64,000 bases of DNA, taken from positions 186,001 through 250,000 of the forward strand of contig NZ_JACAKB010000002.1 of assembly GCF_030326305.1 (NCBI RefSeq). The letters run 5' to 3'. The translations under genes and the position numbers were made by a program. The notes below the pieces were generated by a model, which had not been told where the DNA came from, searched no databases, and was given only the letters and a program-made list of their open reading frames with translations. Positions 49,548 through 58,996 of the stretch are shown here, piece by piece; the stretch's first letter is position 1, and every line of letters begins with the position of its first letter. Source of the stretch: Myroides odoratimimus (lineage in GTDB: Bacteria > Bacteroidota > Bacteroidia > Flavobacteriales > Flavobacteriaceae).

Positions 49548-50243
49548 ATGAAATACACTTCAGATGCTTTCCCAGAATTAACCACTCTTACAAATCCCAA
49601 ATTAACTTTGTTCGTTCGTATCGTATTTCTACTTTTTATCTCATTTTTCTTATTATTACTATATCTTATTCCTTTTGCTTTAATAAACGAATATACAAAC
49701 AATACAGGAGCTTATATACTAATAGTTTTATATACTTTACTACTTACTTATGGAGTGTATAAATTCATTACAGAGTATAAAAAGAAAAGTCCCCATTTCA
49801 TACAAAAAATTGTAGTCAATGAACTTGGAATACACTACCACAAAATCAATGGAGAAATAGAACATCTATTATACAAAGATCTCAACAAATCTAAACAACC
49901 TTATTCTAAAGATATATTTACAAAAACAATAGGTGTCAATGTAAGTAGTAAAACGGTATTAAAAGTATTTTACAATCATCAGGAACGTACTGTATCTTTT
50001 CAGAATACTGATATTTTTTACACATACCTTTCTACTAATTCTAGAGAACTTAGACAGCACTTCTTACAAGGAGTTACGTTATACAGACCGGACTTAAAAA
50101 TAGCCGATAGTGTATTTGCTGATTTTTTTATACAGCCAAATACCTTTGAATTTGATAAAAAAGAACAAAAAAAAACAATGATTATCGCACTCATTATATT
50201 TCTAGCAATACTAGCTATTGTCTTTTTATCAATCAATCTTTAA
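49548..50243 (+). CDS. Unknown integral membrane protein
   Basis: About 231 residues from ATG 49548 (a TTG five codons upstream is less likely). Two adjacent N-proximal membrane segments (about 22-44 and 50-73) and one at the C-terminus (TMIIALIIFLAILAIVFLSI) enclose a cytoplasmic domain of about 120 residues that looks PH-like (VVNELGIHYHKINGEIEHLLYKDL). No family recognised. Confidence 0.65.
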   Translation: MKYTSDAFPELTTLTNPKLTLFVRIVFLLFISFFLLLLYLIPFALINEYTNNTGAYILIVLYTLLLTYGVYKFITEYKKKSPHFIQKIVVNELGIHYHKINGEIEHLLYKDLNKSKQPYSKDIFTKTIGVNVSSKTVLKVFYNHQERTVSFQNTDIFYTYLSTNSRELRQHFLQGVTLYRPDLKIADSVFADFFIQPNTFEFDKKEQKKTMIIALIIFLAILAIVFLSINL

Positions 50244-50268
50244 CCATGTATTAACCATATATAAAAAT

Positions 50269-50901
50269 ATGAACAAAACTCTATTAGCCTTAGTATTTCT
50301 TTGTATTAGCTTTAATTCGATTGCTCAAGTAAACTAAAGATTAAAACCTAAAGACCAAAAGTTTAAAGATATAATTGAGGAACTAGGTAATCCACTAGAA
50401 GGAACACCTAAAATGATTATCAATTACATAGGAGATAAAACGGGGAGTTATTTATGGTTTTTCAATGAGCGAAAAGCAATCAAACCTAGCTATTTATCTA
50501 GTAAACCTACAGATATATTATCTGGTATCTATATAGAAGATCATGGAGGAATATTAGAAAAAATGAAATTCAAAGACTACGCTGAAGGCTTAGCACAACC
50601 AGAGTTTCTATATGATTACTGTATCATCACAGACATAGACAAAGATGGTAAACCAGAATTTTACCTAACCTATTTTATGAATTCTGACGGTCTAGATGCT
50701 AAGCCTTTAAAAGTAATTGTATACACTGCTAAAGCAAATAGTTATGAACTTTATAAATCTAAGGTTACAGCTTATATTCCTTATCAAGAAGAAGATAAAT
50801 ATCAGATAGAAGAAGACAGTAACTTCAAACAACTTCCTGCTGTTATAAAGAAAAAAGCTTTAAGCATCTTAGCTGAAGTCAAAAACAAAAACATATTATA
50901 A
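50269..50901 (+). pseudogene. Secreted protein gene interrupted by an in-frame stop
   Basis: ATG 50269 starts a clear signal peptide (MNKTLLALVFLCISFNSIAQ). Two codons after the presumed cleavage site comes TAA (50335-50337). The same frame continues open to 50901: RLKPKDQKFKDIIEELGNPLEG, then the part from ATG 50413 (162 residues) with DIDKDGKPEFYLTYF. Frame, signal peptide and continuation agree, so one nonsense change seems to have split a gene of about 210 codons. The 162-residue part without a signal could still be made. A sequencing error is the alternative. Confidence 0.7.
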
Positions 50902-50907
50902 AAGAAA

Positions 50908-50937
50908 AGGCTGCCCATCTAGACAGCCTATATTTTT
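50908..50937. terminator. Weak terminator between convergent genes
   Basis: AGGCTG (50908-50913) and CAGCCT (50924-50929) pair around a 10-nt loop, with TATTTTTATT after it on the plus strand and TTTTCTTTT on the minus strand. Confidence 0.55.
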
Positions 50938-51586
50938 ATTCATTATCCTCTTCCTCTTCGTCATCATCATAAAAGTCAAACCACTCAGCATCTTCACTAA
51001 GAGACTTATCAGCGAACATATCTAATTGTTCAACAAATTCTTTAGCTAAATAAAGACGCTGTGTTTTCCCGATACTTTCTGACAATCTGTGTAAACGTGG
51101 TTCCAAGCGATTTCTAAGCTGAATATCTATATCATCTATAATATACATCTTCAACTGATTTACATCAAATCCTGCACTTGCAAACATCTCATTCAATCGA
51201 TTAGCAGTACCTATCAAGATATCATTACCTAATGAAAGTAGATTCTTATCTTCGTCTAAATCTGTGTAATCGTGCACTCCATAGATTCTCAAATCAGTAT
51301 ATCTACTATATGCTTCGAAGACTTCCATTAATCTCTCTACCTCAAACTTATCTTTAACAACAATTAATACTCTAGTAGCGATTTCTCCTTCTACAGGCTT
51401 TTCTGTACGCTGTAGAGCTGCGATAATCATAGCTGTAGTTTTCCCTTGTTCTTTAGGTCCAAAAATAACTACATCTCTTCCACTTTTAATTGTTCCAAAA
51501 GTTTTCTTTTGAAGAGTTGTTGGTTCTAAAAGACCGTTCTTACTTAAGTTCTCTTGTAAAGTACTATTTATCTTTTTTAATTTCAT
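50936..51586 (-). CDS. DEAD-type helicase N-terminal domain only
   Basis: 216 residues. A Q motif (LLEPTTLQKKTF), a Walker A variant GPKEQGKTT and VLIVVKDKF match the first RecA-like domain of DEAD-box RNA helicases, but motif II is IIDDIDIQ rather than DEAD, SAT is not conserved and the second RecA domain is absent. The C-terminus is highly acidic (DDDEEEEDNE). Stand-alone proteins of this type occur in Flavobacteriaceae, so it is probably a functional non-helicase derivative. It lies 3 bp after the response-regulator gene. Confidence 0.7.
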   Translation of the reverse strand: MKLKKINSTLQENLSKNGLLEPTTLQKKTFGTIKSGRDVVIFGPKEQGKTTAMIIAALQRTEKPVEGEIATRVLIVVKDKFEVERLMEVFEAYSRYTDLRIYGVHDYTDLDEDKNLLSLGNDILIGTANRLNEMFASAGFDVNQLKMYIIDDIDIQLRNRLEPRLHRLSESIGKTQRLYLAKEFVEQLDMFADKSLSEDAEWFDFYDDDEEEEDNE

Positions 51587-51589
51587 ATT

Positions 51590-52762
51590 CTATTTATTTG
51601 CAAACATCTCGACATCTTGTTTCGAAACTTCCTTGCCTCCTAATATTATTAATCTTTCTATTACGTTTCTCAACTCACGAATATTACCAGTCCAATCATA
51701 CTGTTGTAACAATTCGATAGCTTCACTACTAAATACCTTTGGAGCTGTTCCTTGCTCTTTTGCTATTTGATTGACAAAATGATCCGTTAATAAAGGAATG
51801 TCATCCCTACGATCATTCAATGCAGGCACTTTAATTAGAATAACAGCTAAGCGATGATATAAATCCTCTCTGAAGCGCCCTTCCTCTATTTCTTTCCTAA
51901 GATCTTTATTTGTAGCTGCAATAACACGTACATCTACTCTCAAATCTTTTTCTGCTCCCACACGTGTGATTACATTTTCTTGTAATGCTCGAAGTACCTT
52001 TGCTTGGGCAGACAGGCTCATATCCCCTATTTCATCTAGAAATATAGTTCCGTGATTAGCTTGTTCGAACTTACCTGGTCTATCTTTTACAGCAGAAGTA
52101 AAAGCCCCTTTTACATGACCAAATAATTCACTCTCTATTAACTCTGAAGGAATAGCTGCACAGTTCACTTCTACCAGCATATTTTGAGCGCGATTACTTT
52201 GCAAATGTATCTGATGAGCTACTAATTCTTTTCCTGTCCCATTAGGTCCGGTTATCAATACTCTTGCTTCTGTAGGAGCTACTTTTTCGATAATATCCTT
52301 TATCTGACTGATAGGTTCACTATTTCCTATCATTTCGTATTTCTTCCCTACTTTTTTCTTTAATATCGTATTCTCTACTACTAGCTTACTAGTATCTAAA
52401 GCATTTCTAACTGTAGTAAGTAACCTATTCAGATCAGGTGGTTTTGAGATATAGTCAAAAGCACCTAAACGCATTGTGTTTACAGCAGTCTCTAAATCTC
52501 CATGCCCAGATATCATTACAAATACTGTATCTGGCTTTATCTTTTTAGCTGCTACTAACAGTTCCTCTCCATCCATTTTAGGCATCTTGATATCTGAGAT
52601 TACTAAATCATAATCTTCAACCGTTATCTTTTGTAGTGCCTCCTCTCCATTCTCAGCAGCATCTACTACATATTCTGAAGACTCTTCTTCTAGAATCTTT
52701 ACTAACACTCTACGAATAGCAGCTTCATCTTCTACTATTAATATTTTAGATGTTTTTCCCAT
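51590..52762 (-). CDS. Sigma-54-type (NtrC-like) response regulator without Fis HTH
   Basis: 390 residues. Receiver domain with Asp57 in DLVISDIKMPKMDG and Lys in SKPP; AAA+ domain with GPNGTGKELVAHQ (Walker A), GHVKGAFTSA (GAFTGA loop with the second Gly replaced by Ser), IFLDEIGD (Walker B) and WTGNIRELRNVIERL. The chain ends at EVSKQDVEMFANK, so the usual C-terminal Fis-type HTH is missing. Atypical; it may act from solution or through other partners. Confidence 0.85.
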   Translation of the reverse strand: MGKTSKILIVEDEAAIRRVLVKILEEESSEYVVDAAENGEEALQKITVEDYDLVISDIKMPKMDGEELLVAAKKIKPDTVFVMISGHGDLETAVNTMRLGAFDYISKPPDLNRLLTTVRNALDTSKLVVENTILKKKVGKKYEMIGNSEPISQIKDIIEKVAPTEARVLITGPNGTGKELVAHQIHLQSNRAQNMLVEVNCAAIPSELIESELFGHVKGAFTSAVKDRPGKFEQANHGTIFLDEIGDMSLSAQAKVLRALQENVITRVGAEKDLRVDVRVIAATNKDLRKEIEEGRFREDLYHRLAVILIKVPALNDRRDDIPLLTDHFVNQIAKEQGTAPKVFSSEAIELLQQYDWTGNIRELRNVIERLIILGGKEVSKQDVEMFANK

Positions 52763-52790
52763 ATATTATAATTCAAAGCAATTTATAACA

Positions 52791-54104
52791 CTAGTATTTA
52801 AGCCACTTATAAAGTTCTTTCCATGAAGGTCTCTTTCCATACATTAACACTCCAATACGGTATATCTTAGCCGCTATCCATACTACTAGTATAAATGTAA
52901 GGAATAGAATAATAATAGACACTATAACTTCCCACAAAGGTACACCAAAAGGTATTCTCATCAACATAACAATTGGAGAGGTAAATGGAATCATTGAAAA
53001 TACAGTAGCAACTGTCCCATGTGGATCTTTCATTACTGTAAAGAAACCAATATACACACCTAACATTAAAGGAAGCAAAATAGGCAATAAAAACTGTTGA
53101 GTATCTGTTTCGTTATCTACAGCAGCTCCTATAGCTGCATATAATGAACTATATAAGAAATATCCTCCGATAAAGAAAATAATGAAATAGATAAACAGAG
53201 AAATCAATGGTAAACTTAATATTTCACTCACATAATTCTGCACATCGAACATTATTTCATTCGAAATCATTCCATTAGCAGCTTGCATAGCTTCAGCACT
53301 TCCTGTTCCTGGCATAGCATTGATACCTAATACACTACTTGCTACACCTAATAAAATGGCTCCTACTACTCCCCAAATAAGGAATTGTAGCAACCCTGCC
53401 ATAGACGTTCCTACTATTTTTCCCATCATCAATTGAAAAGGTTTTACAGATGAGATAATGATTTCTATAATACGGTTTGTCTTTTCTTCTATCACAGAGC
53501 GCATCACCATGTTTCCATAAATAATAATAAACATCATGATAAAGTATCCAAATAACCCACCTATAATAATCTTAATTTCATTAAGACCTTTTACAGTAGC
53601 TTCTCCATCTGCTTTCACTAGCTTTAAGTTTACATCAGCCTTAGCTTTATCTATTACAGAAATATCGATTCCACTTTGTTCTAAATTGACATGTGTTATC
53701 TTATCTCCTAACAATAACTCTACTTTACTAACAAAACTAAGACTAGGACTTTCATTAGAAATATAAGTTACACTCTCTTGATAATCTCCAATATTATCAG
53801 ACTTTGGAACATACACTACCCCTTCGTACTTTTCCTCTTTCACTCCCTCTTTAAGAATATCTAAATCAACTGCTGATAAATCTTGATATTCAAAAGCTTC
53901 ATTGCTTTCAAATTGAGTAACAAATAATCCACTTTCATCGTGGATAGCTATTTTTTTTACTTCCCCTTTCATACTGCTCAAATAAGCAATAAATACAGTT
54001 AGTAAAACAAAAAATATAGGGCTTACGAAAGTCATTACGATAAATGACTTATTGCGTACTTTAGCAATGAACTCCCTCTTTATTATTAATGGTAGTATAT
54101 TCAT
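52791..54104 (-). CDS. ABC-2 type transporter permease (NatB-like)
   Basis: 437 residues. One membrane segment near 20-45, a large extracytoplasmic domain (about 46-175), then five membrane segments (about 180-425). This matches the NatB/ABC2_membrane_3 layout. Start abuts the ATPase gene (1 bp gap), so the two form an exporter. Substrate unknown; relatives export Na+ or small molecules. Confidence 0.85.
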   Translation of the reverse strand: MNILPLIIKREFIAKVRNKSFIVMTFVSPIFFVLLTVFIAYLSSMKGEVKKIAIHDESGLFVTQFESNEAFEYQDLSAVDLDILKEGVKEEKYEGVVYVPKSDNIGDYQESVTYISNESPSLSFVSKVELLLGDKITHVNLEQSGIDISVIDKAKADVNLKLVKADGEATVKGLNEIKIIIGGLFGYFIMMFIIIYGNMVMRSVIEEKTNRIIEIIISSVKPFQLMMGKIVGTSMAGLLQFLIWGVVGAILLGVASSVLGINAMPGTGSAEAMQAANGMISNEIMFDVQNYVSEILSLPLISLFIYFIIFFIGGYFLYSSLYAAIGAAVDNETDTQQFLLPILLPLMLGVYIGFFTVMKDPHGTVATVFSMIPFTSPIVMLMRIPFGVPLWEVIVSIIILFLTFILVVWIAAKIYRIGVLMYGKRPSWKELYKWLKY

Positions 54105-54105
54105 A

Positions 54106-55038
54106 TTACTTGCTTACAGATTGAATAAAGATATCATTTACAGTTGGTAATTTTTCTACGAAGTGAGTTACCTGTCCGTTAACAGATAATATACTTAATA
54201 ATTCATTAGGCATTTTTGTACCTAAGTCCACTTCTAACTGTACTTCATTATTAAGAGATTTAAAACTAGTATTTTGGAACTTGAATTTATCACTCAATTC
54301 TAAAAATAAACGTTCTATATTATCACTTAAAACTCCGACTTGATACAAGTTCGTTCTGTGTTCTCTTTTTACATCTACTAGTTTTCCTTCTATTAGTTTA
54401 TTTGATTTATTAATTAATGCAATATAATCACACATTTCTTCTACACTTTCCATACGGTGAGTAGAAAATATAACAGTAGTACCTTTTTCCTTTAACTCTA
54501 GGATTTCATCTTTTATGATATTTGCATTAACTGGGTCAAACCCTGAGAATGGTTCATCTAAGATTAATAATTTTGGTTCGTGTAATACAGTTACTACAAA
54601 CTGTATTTTCTGAGCCATTCCTTTTGATAGTTCTTGTATTTTTTTATTCCACCACCCCTTGATATCAAGTTTATCAAACCAATAATCTAATTGACGTTTA
54701 GCTTCAGCTTTAGAAAGTCCTTTTAATTGAGCCAAATACATAGCCTGCTCTCCTACTTTCATAGTTTTATACAGACCTCTTTCTTCAGGCATATAGCCTA
54801 TATCTTGAATATGTCTTGGACTTAGAGGTTCTCCATCTAGTAAGATTTGTCCTGAGTCTGGATAAGTGATTTGATTTATTATACGGATTAAAGAAGTTTT
54901 ACCTGCACCATTAGGTCCTAAAAGACCATAGATTGTACCCTTAGGCACAGTGAGAGATACTTTATTTAATGCTGTTTTATCAGAATATGTCTTTACCACA
55001 TCCTTTACTTCTAATATAGATTGCATCGGTGAATTCAA
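54106..55038 (-). CDS. ABC transporter ATP-binding protein (NatA-like)
   Basis: 310 residues. Walker A GPNGAGKTSL, signature LSKGMAQKIQF, Walker B LLILDEPFSGFDP and the H-loop STHRME are intact. Residues 1-220 are the nucleotide-binding domain and the rest is a C-terminal extension typical of ABC-2 exporters. The start may be Met5 (MQSILEV). Partner of the downstream permease. Confidence 0.9.
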   Translation of the reverse strand: MNSPMQSILEVKDVVKTYSDKTALNKVSLTVPKGTIYGLLGPNGAGKTSLIRIINQITYPDSGQILLDGEPLSPRHIQDIGYMPEERGLYKTMKVGEQAMYLAQLKGLSKAEAKRQLDYWFDKLDIKGWWNKKIQELSKGMAQKIQFVVTVLHEPKLLILDEPFSGFDPVNANIIKDEILELKEKGTTVIFSTHRMESVEEMCDYIALINKSNKLIEGKLVDVKREHRTNLYQVGVLSDNIERLFLELSDKFKFQNTSFKSLNNEVQLEVDLGTKMPNELLSILSVNGQVTHFVEKLPTVNDIFIQSVSK

Positions 55039-55114
55039 TTAATTTCTGTAAAAATAAGTAAATATTTGAAAACGGGAGAATGAGGACAGTTATTTTCGAT
55101 ATGGCATAAAAAAA

Positions 55115-55144
55115 CCCAACCTTATTTGGATAAATAAGGTTGGG
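55115..55144. terminator. Bidirectional terminator after dnaJ
   Basis: CCCAACCTTATTT (55115-55127) and its complement (55132-55144) form a 13-bp stem with T runs on both strands; on the minus strand it ends the grpE-dnaJ transcript. Confidence 0.88.
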
Positions 55145-55212
55145 AAAAATTGCTATGAAAAAGAAAATCCACTGTTTAATAAGTGTCCTACAAATGTATA
55201 ACTTATTTTCAA

Positions 55213-56337
55213 TCAAGAAAACATTTCTTTCACTTTTTCAAAAAAAGATTTGTCATTTTTAGTCGGACTCGGCTTAAAGTTTTGATCCTCAAGCATTTGC
55301 TCAAAGAATTCTTTTTGCTCTTTGTTCAACTTTTTAGGTGTCCATACGTTAATATGTACTAATAAATCACCATTTCCGTAACTATTTAAGCTTGGTAATC
55401 CCTTGCCTTTTAGGCGTAAAATCTTACCAGACTGAATTCCTTCTTCTAATTTGATACGTACACGTCCTGTTACCGAATCAATTTCTTTACTTCCTCCAAG
55501 AGCTGCTTCTGCGAAACTTATGTATAAATCATAATGAAGATTATCTCCTTCACGTTGTAATGTATCGTGTTCTAATTCTTCTATAACTACTAATAAGTCT
55601 CCTGGTATACTATTCTTTCCTGGTGCTTCATTTCCTTTTCCAGATACTTTCAGTTGCATACCATCTGCTACACCTGCAGGTATTTTGATTGATACGGTCT
55701 CATCACTTACGATCATACCATCATTATCAGCACCAGCAGGTTTGTGATCCATTACTTGACCACTTCCTTGACAGCTATTACAAGGAGAAGCTGTTTGCAT
55801 ACGTCCAAACACAGTATTAGCTACTCTCATTACTTGCCCAGTACCATTACAGGTAGGACATGTTTTGTAAGTAACTCCATCCGCTTGAACTTTGCGTTTT
55901 ACTTTTATTTTTTTCTCTACTCCATTAGCGATATCTTCTAAAGTCAACTTCACTTTTATACGTAAGCTAGTTCCTTTCACTCTGCGCTGACCGCCACCAC
56001 CTCCGCCGAAGCCACCAAAGCCTCCGCCTCCGAATGCACTACCAAAAATGTCTCCGAACTGACTGAATATATCATCCATATTCATGTGACCACCTCCGCC
56101 GAAGCCACCTCCGCCTTCGAATGCAGCATGACCATATTGATCATATCTCGCTTTCTTATCCGCATCACTTAATACTTCATAAGCCTCAGCTGCTTCTTTG
56201 AACTTCTCTTCTGCTTCTTTATCTCCAGGATTTTTATCAGGGTGAAACTCAATTGCTTTCTTACGGTATGCTTTTTTGATAGCTGCAGCATCTGCACCTT
56301 TATCAATACCTAATATTTCGTAATAATCTTTTTTCAT
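55213..56337 (-). CDS. dnaJ: Chaperone DnaJ
   Basis: 374 residues. J domain with HPD ([12 protein letters not shown]), Gly/Phe-rich region (about 75-115) and substrate-binding C-terminal domains. Only two CxxCxGxG motifs are present (CPTCNGTG and CNSCQGSG) instead of four, so one of the two zinc centres is lost; this is seen in related Flavobacteriaceae. Follows grpE and acts with DnaK in folding and heat-shock response. Confidence 0.96.
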   Translation of the reverse strand: MKKDYYEILGIDKGADAAAIKKAYRKKAIEFHPDKNPGDKEAEEKFKEAAEAYEVLSDADKKARYDQYGHAAFEGGGGFGGGGHMNMDDIFSQFGDIFGSAFGGGGFGGFGGGGGGQRRVKGTSLRIKVKLTLEDIANGVEKKIKVKRKVQADGVTYKTCPTCNGTGQVMRVANTVFGRMQTASPCNSCQGSGQVMDHKPAGADNDGMIVSDETVSIKIPAGVADGMQLKVSGKGNEAPGKNSIPGDLLVVIEELEHDTLQREGDNLHYDLYISFAEAALGGSKEIDSVTGRVRIKLEEGIQSGKILRLKGKGLPSLNSYGNGDLLVHINVWTPKKLNKEQKEFFEQMLEDQNFKPSPTKNDKSFFEKVKEMFS

Positions 56338-56370
56338 CTTTACTGTCTTTTACTTCCTATTTTAGAAAGA

Positions 56371-56922
56371 TTACTGTCCTATAACTACTTTAGGGAAACG
56401 AATAACTTTTTCTCCTAATTTATATCCTCTTTCTATAACATCTACCACTTTACCTTTCATATCATCTCCTGCAGGAATTTGTGTCACAGCTTCTGACAAA
56501 TCGGCATTAAAGTCATCTCCTGCCTTAATCTCCACCTCTACTAAACCTTTGCTAGATAATGTATCTGTAAATTTAGTAGCAATTAGTTTAATTCCTGTAA
56601 GATGATCACTCTCTCCATGCTTCTCTAATTCTAGAATAGCACGATTAAAATCATCTAACACAGGTAATAAAGATAACATCACACCTTCACTTGCAGTGCT
56701 TAAAAGCTCTAAACGCTCTTTAGCAGTACGCTTTCTAAAGTTTTCAAATTCAGCAAACAAGCGTAAATTCTTATCTTTTTCACTTGCTAATTGTTCTGCA
56801 AGTAATTCTTCTGCACTCTTTACTTCTTGTTCTACGTTCTCTTGCGTTTCAGCAGTATCTTGTACTACTTCTTGTTGAATTTCTTCTTGTTCTTTATTTA
56901 TATCTTTATTTTCAGTACTCAT
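56371..56922 (-). CDS. grpE: Nucleotide exchange factor GrpE
   Basis: 183 residues from ATG 56922; the upstream in-frame ATG at 56961 would add 13 atypical residues. Acidic N-terminus, long coiled coil (about 30-75), EFENFRKRTAKER signature and a beta-wing domain ending in RFPKVVIG. Releases ADP from DnaK. It is 33 bp upstream of dnaJ, forming a grpE-dnaJ operon. Confidence 0.94.
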   Translation of the reverse strand: MSTENKDINKEQEEIQQEVVQDTAETQENVEQEVKSAEELLAEQLASEKDKNLRLFAEFENFRKRTAKERLELLSTASEGVMLSLLPVLDDFNRAILELEKHGESDHLTGIKLIATKFTDTLSSKGLVEVEIKAGDDFNADLSEAVTQIPAGDDMKGKVVDVIERGYKLGEKVIRFPKVVIGQ

Positions 56923-57081
56923 GATTGTGTATTTATTATTCTTATTAACTGCTAACTTCATAGCAAATCCTTTGCCAACTTAGTCAATCTGTCATTATGA
57001 CATTTTCATTATTAAGCTATATTCGTGTTAATTACCTCACTTAATCTCTTTAAACAAAATTCCTATTTCACTTCATAAAAA

Positions 57082-57116
57082 AAGGAAACTCTAGCATCCT
57101 AAAGTTTCCTTCTATC
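57082..57116. terminator. Bidirectional hairpin terminator
   Basis: AAGGAAACT (57082-57090) and AGTTTCCTT (57103-57111) form the stem, flanked by A and T tracts. On the minus strand it ends the transcript of the epimerase gene (stop 57139). Confidence 0.75.
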
Positions 57117-57138
57117 ATTATCTATTGTACTTTTTTCT

Positions 57139-58041
57139 TTACCTTTTAAAAAAGTCCCTTAAAGCCATTTTTAAAGTCTTGAATTTAAATTCAAATCCTG
57201 AACTGATAATCTTTTCACTACTTACTTTTTGTCCTTCTGTTACTAAGATTGCTTTTTCTCCTAGAGCTACTCTAATAACGCTTTCTGGTATTGCAGGTAA
57301 CCAAATAGGCTTCCCCATTGCTTCACCTAATCTATTTGTAAACTCTCTATTAGTCAAAGGTTCTGGAGCCACACCATTATAAATTCCCTCTAGCCTACGT
57401 TCTAAGACATAGACAAACAAGTTTACTAAATCATCAATATGAATCCATGAATAATACTGCTGCCCTGTACCAATAGGTGCACCTAACCATAGCCTAACAG
57501 GTTTTATCATAGTAGCTAATGCACACTCATGCAAATCTAATACTAAACCTATACGCACAAGACTCACCTTAATTCCTAATTCTTTAAACGCTAGATTACC
57601 TCTTTCCCATTGCTCTACTACATTACCTAAAAAGTTAGTAGCCTTTTGATAATGCTCTTCATCTTGTACCTCAGCTATATTACTATAAATACCTATAGCA
57701 GATGCGCCAATAAGATGCTTCACCTCATGCGTATTTTCTTTCAACACTTGATAAAGAAAAGCAGTAGGTATAATACGGCTATCCAATATTAACTTCTTAC
57801 CAGCCTTAGACCAAGAATCGGCTATACTAGACCCAGCAAGATGAATAATAGCTTCTACTCCTTCTAGACAAGAGATATCGATCTCGCCCTTATAAGGATC
57901 CCATACAAATCCTTTTGCACTACTTACGTCATTCTTACCTAAAGAGCGTGTAAGATAATGCACTTCATGACCTTGACTGATCAAAGATTGAGTTACTCTA
58001 CTCCCGATAAAACCTGTAGCACCTGTTATCAGTACCTTCAT
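57139..58041 (-). CDS. TIGR01777-family epimerase/SDR protein
   Basis: 300 residues. MKVLITGATGFIGSRVTQSL is the NAD(P)-binding Rossmann motif, GASAIGIYSN carries the Tyr of the active site, and the C-terminal DUF1731-like region (MGKPIWLPAIPESVIRVALGEKA) is diagnostic. Function of the family is not established; it resembles the cell-division-linked SulA/YfcH group. It overlaps the downstream stop of the DUF4442 gene by one base. Confidence 0.88.
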   Translation of the reverse strand: MKVLITGATGFIGSRVTQSLISQGHEVHYLTRSLGKNDVSSAKGFVWDPYKGEIDISCLEGVEAIIHLAGSSIADSWSKAGKKLILDSRIIPTAFLYQVLKENTHEVKHLIGASAIGIYSNIAEVQDEEHYQKATNFLGNVVEQWERGNLAFKELGIKVSLVRIGLVLDLHECALATMIKPVRLWLGAPIGTGQQYYSWIHIDDLVNLFVYVLERRLEGIYNGVAPEPLTNREFTNRLGEAMGKPIWLPAIPESVIRVALGEKAILVTEGQKVSSEKIISSGFEFKFKTLKMALRDFFKR

Positions 58042-58502
58042 TATTTTTTACTTCTTATTTTTAAAGTCCATTCAAAGTTCATGACAGACACCTGATCACC
58101 ATCTGCATTTCTTCCAATGCTCTTCATCCATACAGTCACTCCCTCACCCGTTTCTATTGTTTTCTTTATAGCTTCATCTAATAAGGCTCCATCTACACAT
58201 TCAAAAAAAATACGTCCCGTTGCCTTCTTTGTAAAACTACTATTATTATTGGCTACTAGCATAGATATTTTCTCTCCACTCTCTGCTATCTTACGCATAA
58301 CTAATGCCCCTGTAGATAATTCTGCTGCCATAGCTTGTACAGCAAAGTACATAGAATTAAATGGATTCTGATTTTTCCAACCATGCTTAACAGTTGTAAC
58401 TGCCCTTACATCAGATATTTCTTTCATACGCACACCTGTCCAATAAGCAGATGGCAATTTAAAAAACAAAAACTTATTAATATTCGATACGTTAAACTTC
58501 AT
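58041..58502 (-). CDS. DUF4442 hotdog-fold protein
   Basis: 153 residues from ATG 58502; the longer open frame to 58601 is promoter DNA. LPSAYWTGVRMKEISDVRAVTTVKHGWKNQNPFNSMYFAVQAMAAELSTGAL (about 18-70) is the DUF4442 pattern, a thioesterase-like hotdog fold. It overlaps the epimerase start by one base, so the two are coupled. Confidence 0.85.
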   Translation of the reverse strand: MKFNVSNINKFLFFKLPSAYWTGVRMKEISDVRAVTTVKHGWKNQNPFNSMYFAVQAMAAELSTGALVMRKIAESGEKISMLVANNNSSFTKKATGRIFFECVDGALLDEAIKKTIETGEGVTVWMKSIGRNADGDQVSVMNFEWTLKIRSKK

Positions 58503-58619
58503 AAAACTTAGATTTTTACTAAATATACAAAAAATGTTTATCCCTAACATAAATTTAACAAAAGTTAATTCTGTGTTAAAAAACAGTACTATGTAATACA
58601 AAGTACCTTCCTTTAGATA

Positions 58620-58627
58620 TATCTTTG
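58620..58627 (+). promoter_or_regulatory. -7 box of the PadR-PspC operon
   Basis: TATCTTTG 58620-58627 followed by C, the extended TAnnTTTGC form, 28 bp upstream of the ATG at 58655. Confidence 0.6.
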
Positions 58628-58654
58628 CTATAGAAAATAAGAAACACTATTACC

Positions 58655-58996
58655 ATGAATATAGAAAACACAAAAGCGCAAATGCGAAAAGGTATTTTAG
58701 AGTTTTGCATTCTTTCTATTCTTAAAGAGAGAGATTGTTATACCTCAGAAATACTAGACGAACTAAAAAGCGTCAAGTTGGTAGTGGTAGAAGGTACAGT
58801 ATATCCTTTACTAACTAGATTAAAAAATGATGATTACCTAGCTTATAGATGGGAAGAGTCTAGTTCTGGACCTCCACGTAAATACTACAAGCTAACCGAA
58901 AAAGGAGAATTATTTTTAGACGAATTAGCGAAAACATGGTATGAACTAGCTAATGCAGTAAAAGAAATAACTACTAAAAAAATGAACGATGAATAA
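58655..58996 (+). CDS. PadR-family transcriptional regulator
   Basis: 113 residues. The winged helix (MRKGILEFCILSILKERDCY, SEILDELKSVKLVVVEGTVYPLLTRL, then SGPPRKYYKLTEKGE) is the PadR domain. Overlaps the PspC gene by 8 bp; such pairs are common in Bacteroidota and the regulator is likely autogenous. Confidence 0.93.
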   Translation: MNIENTKAQMRKGILEFCILSILKERDCYTSEILDELKSVKLVVVEGTVYPLLTRLKNDDYLAYRWEESSSGPPRKYYKLTEKGELFLDELAKTWYELANAVKEITTKKMNDE

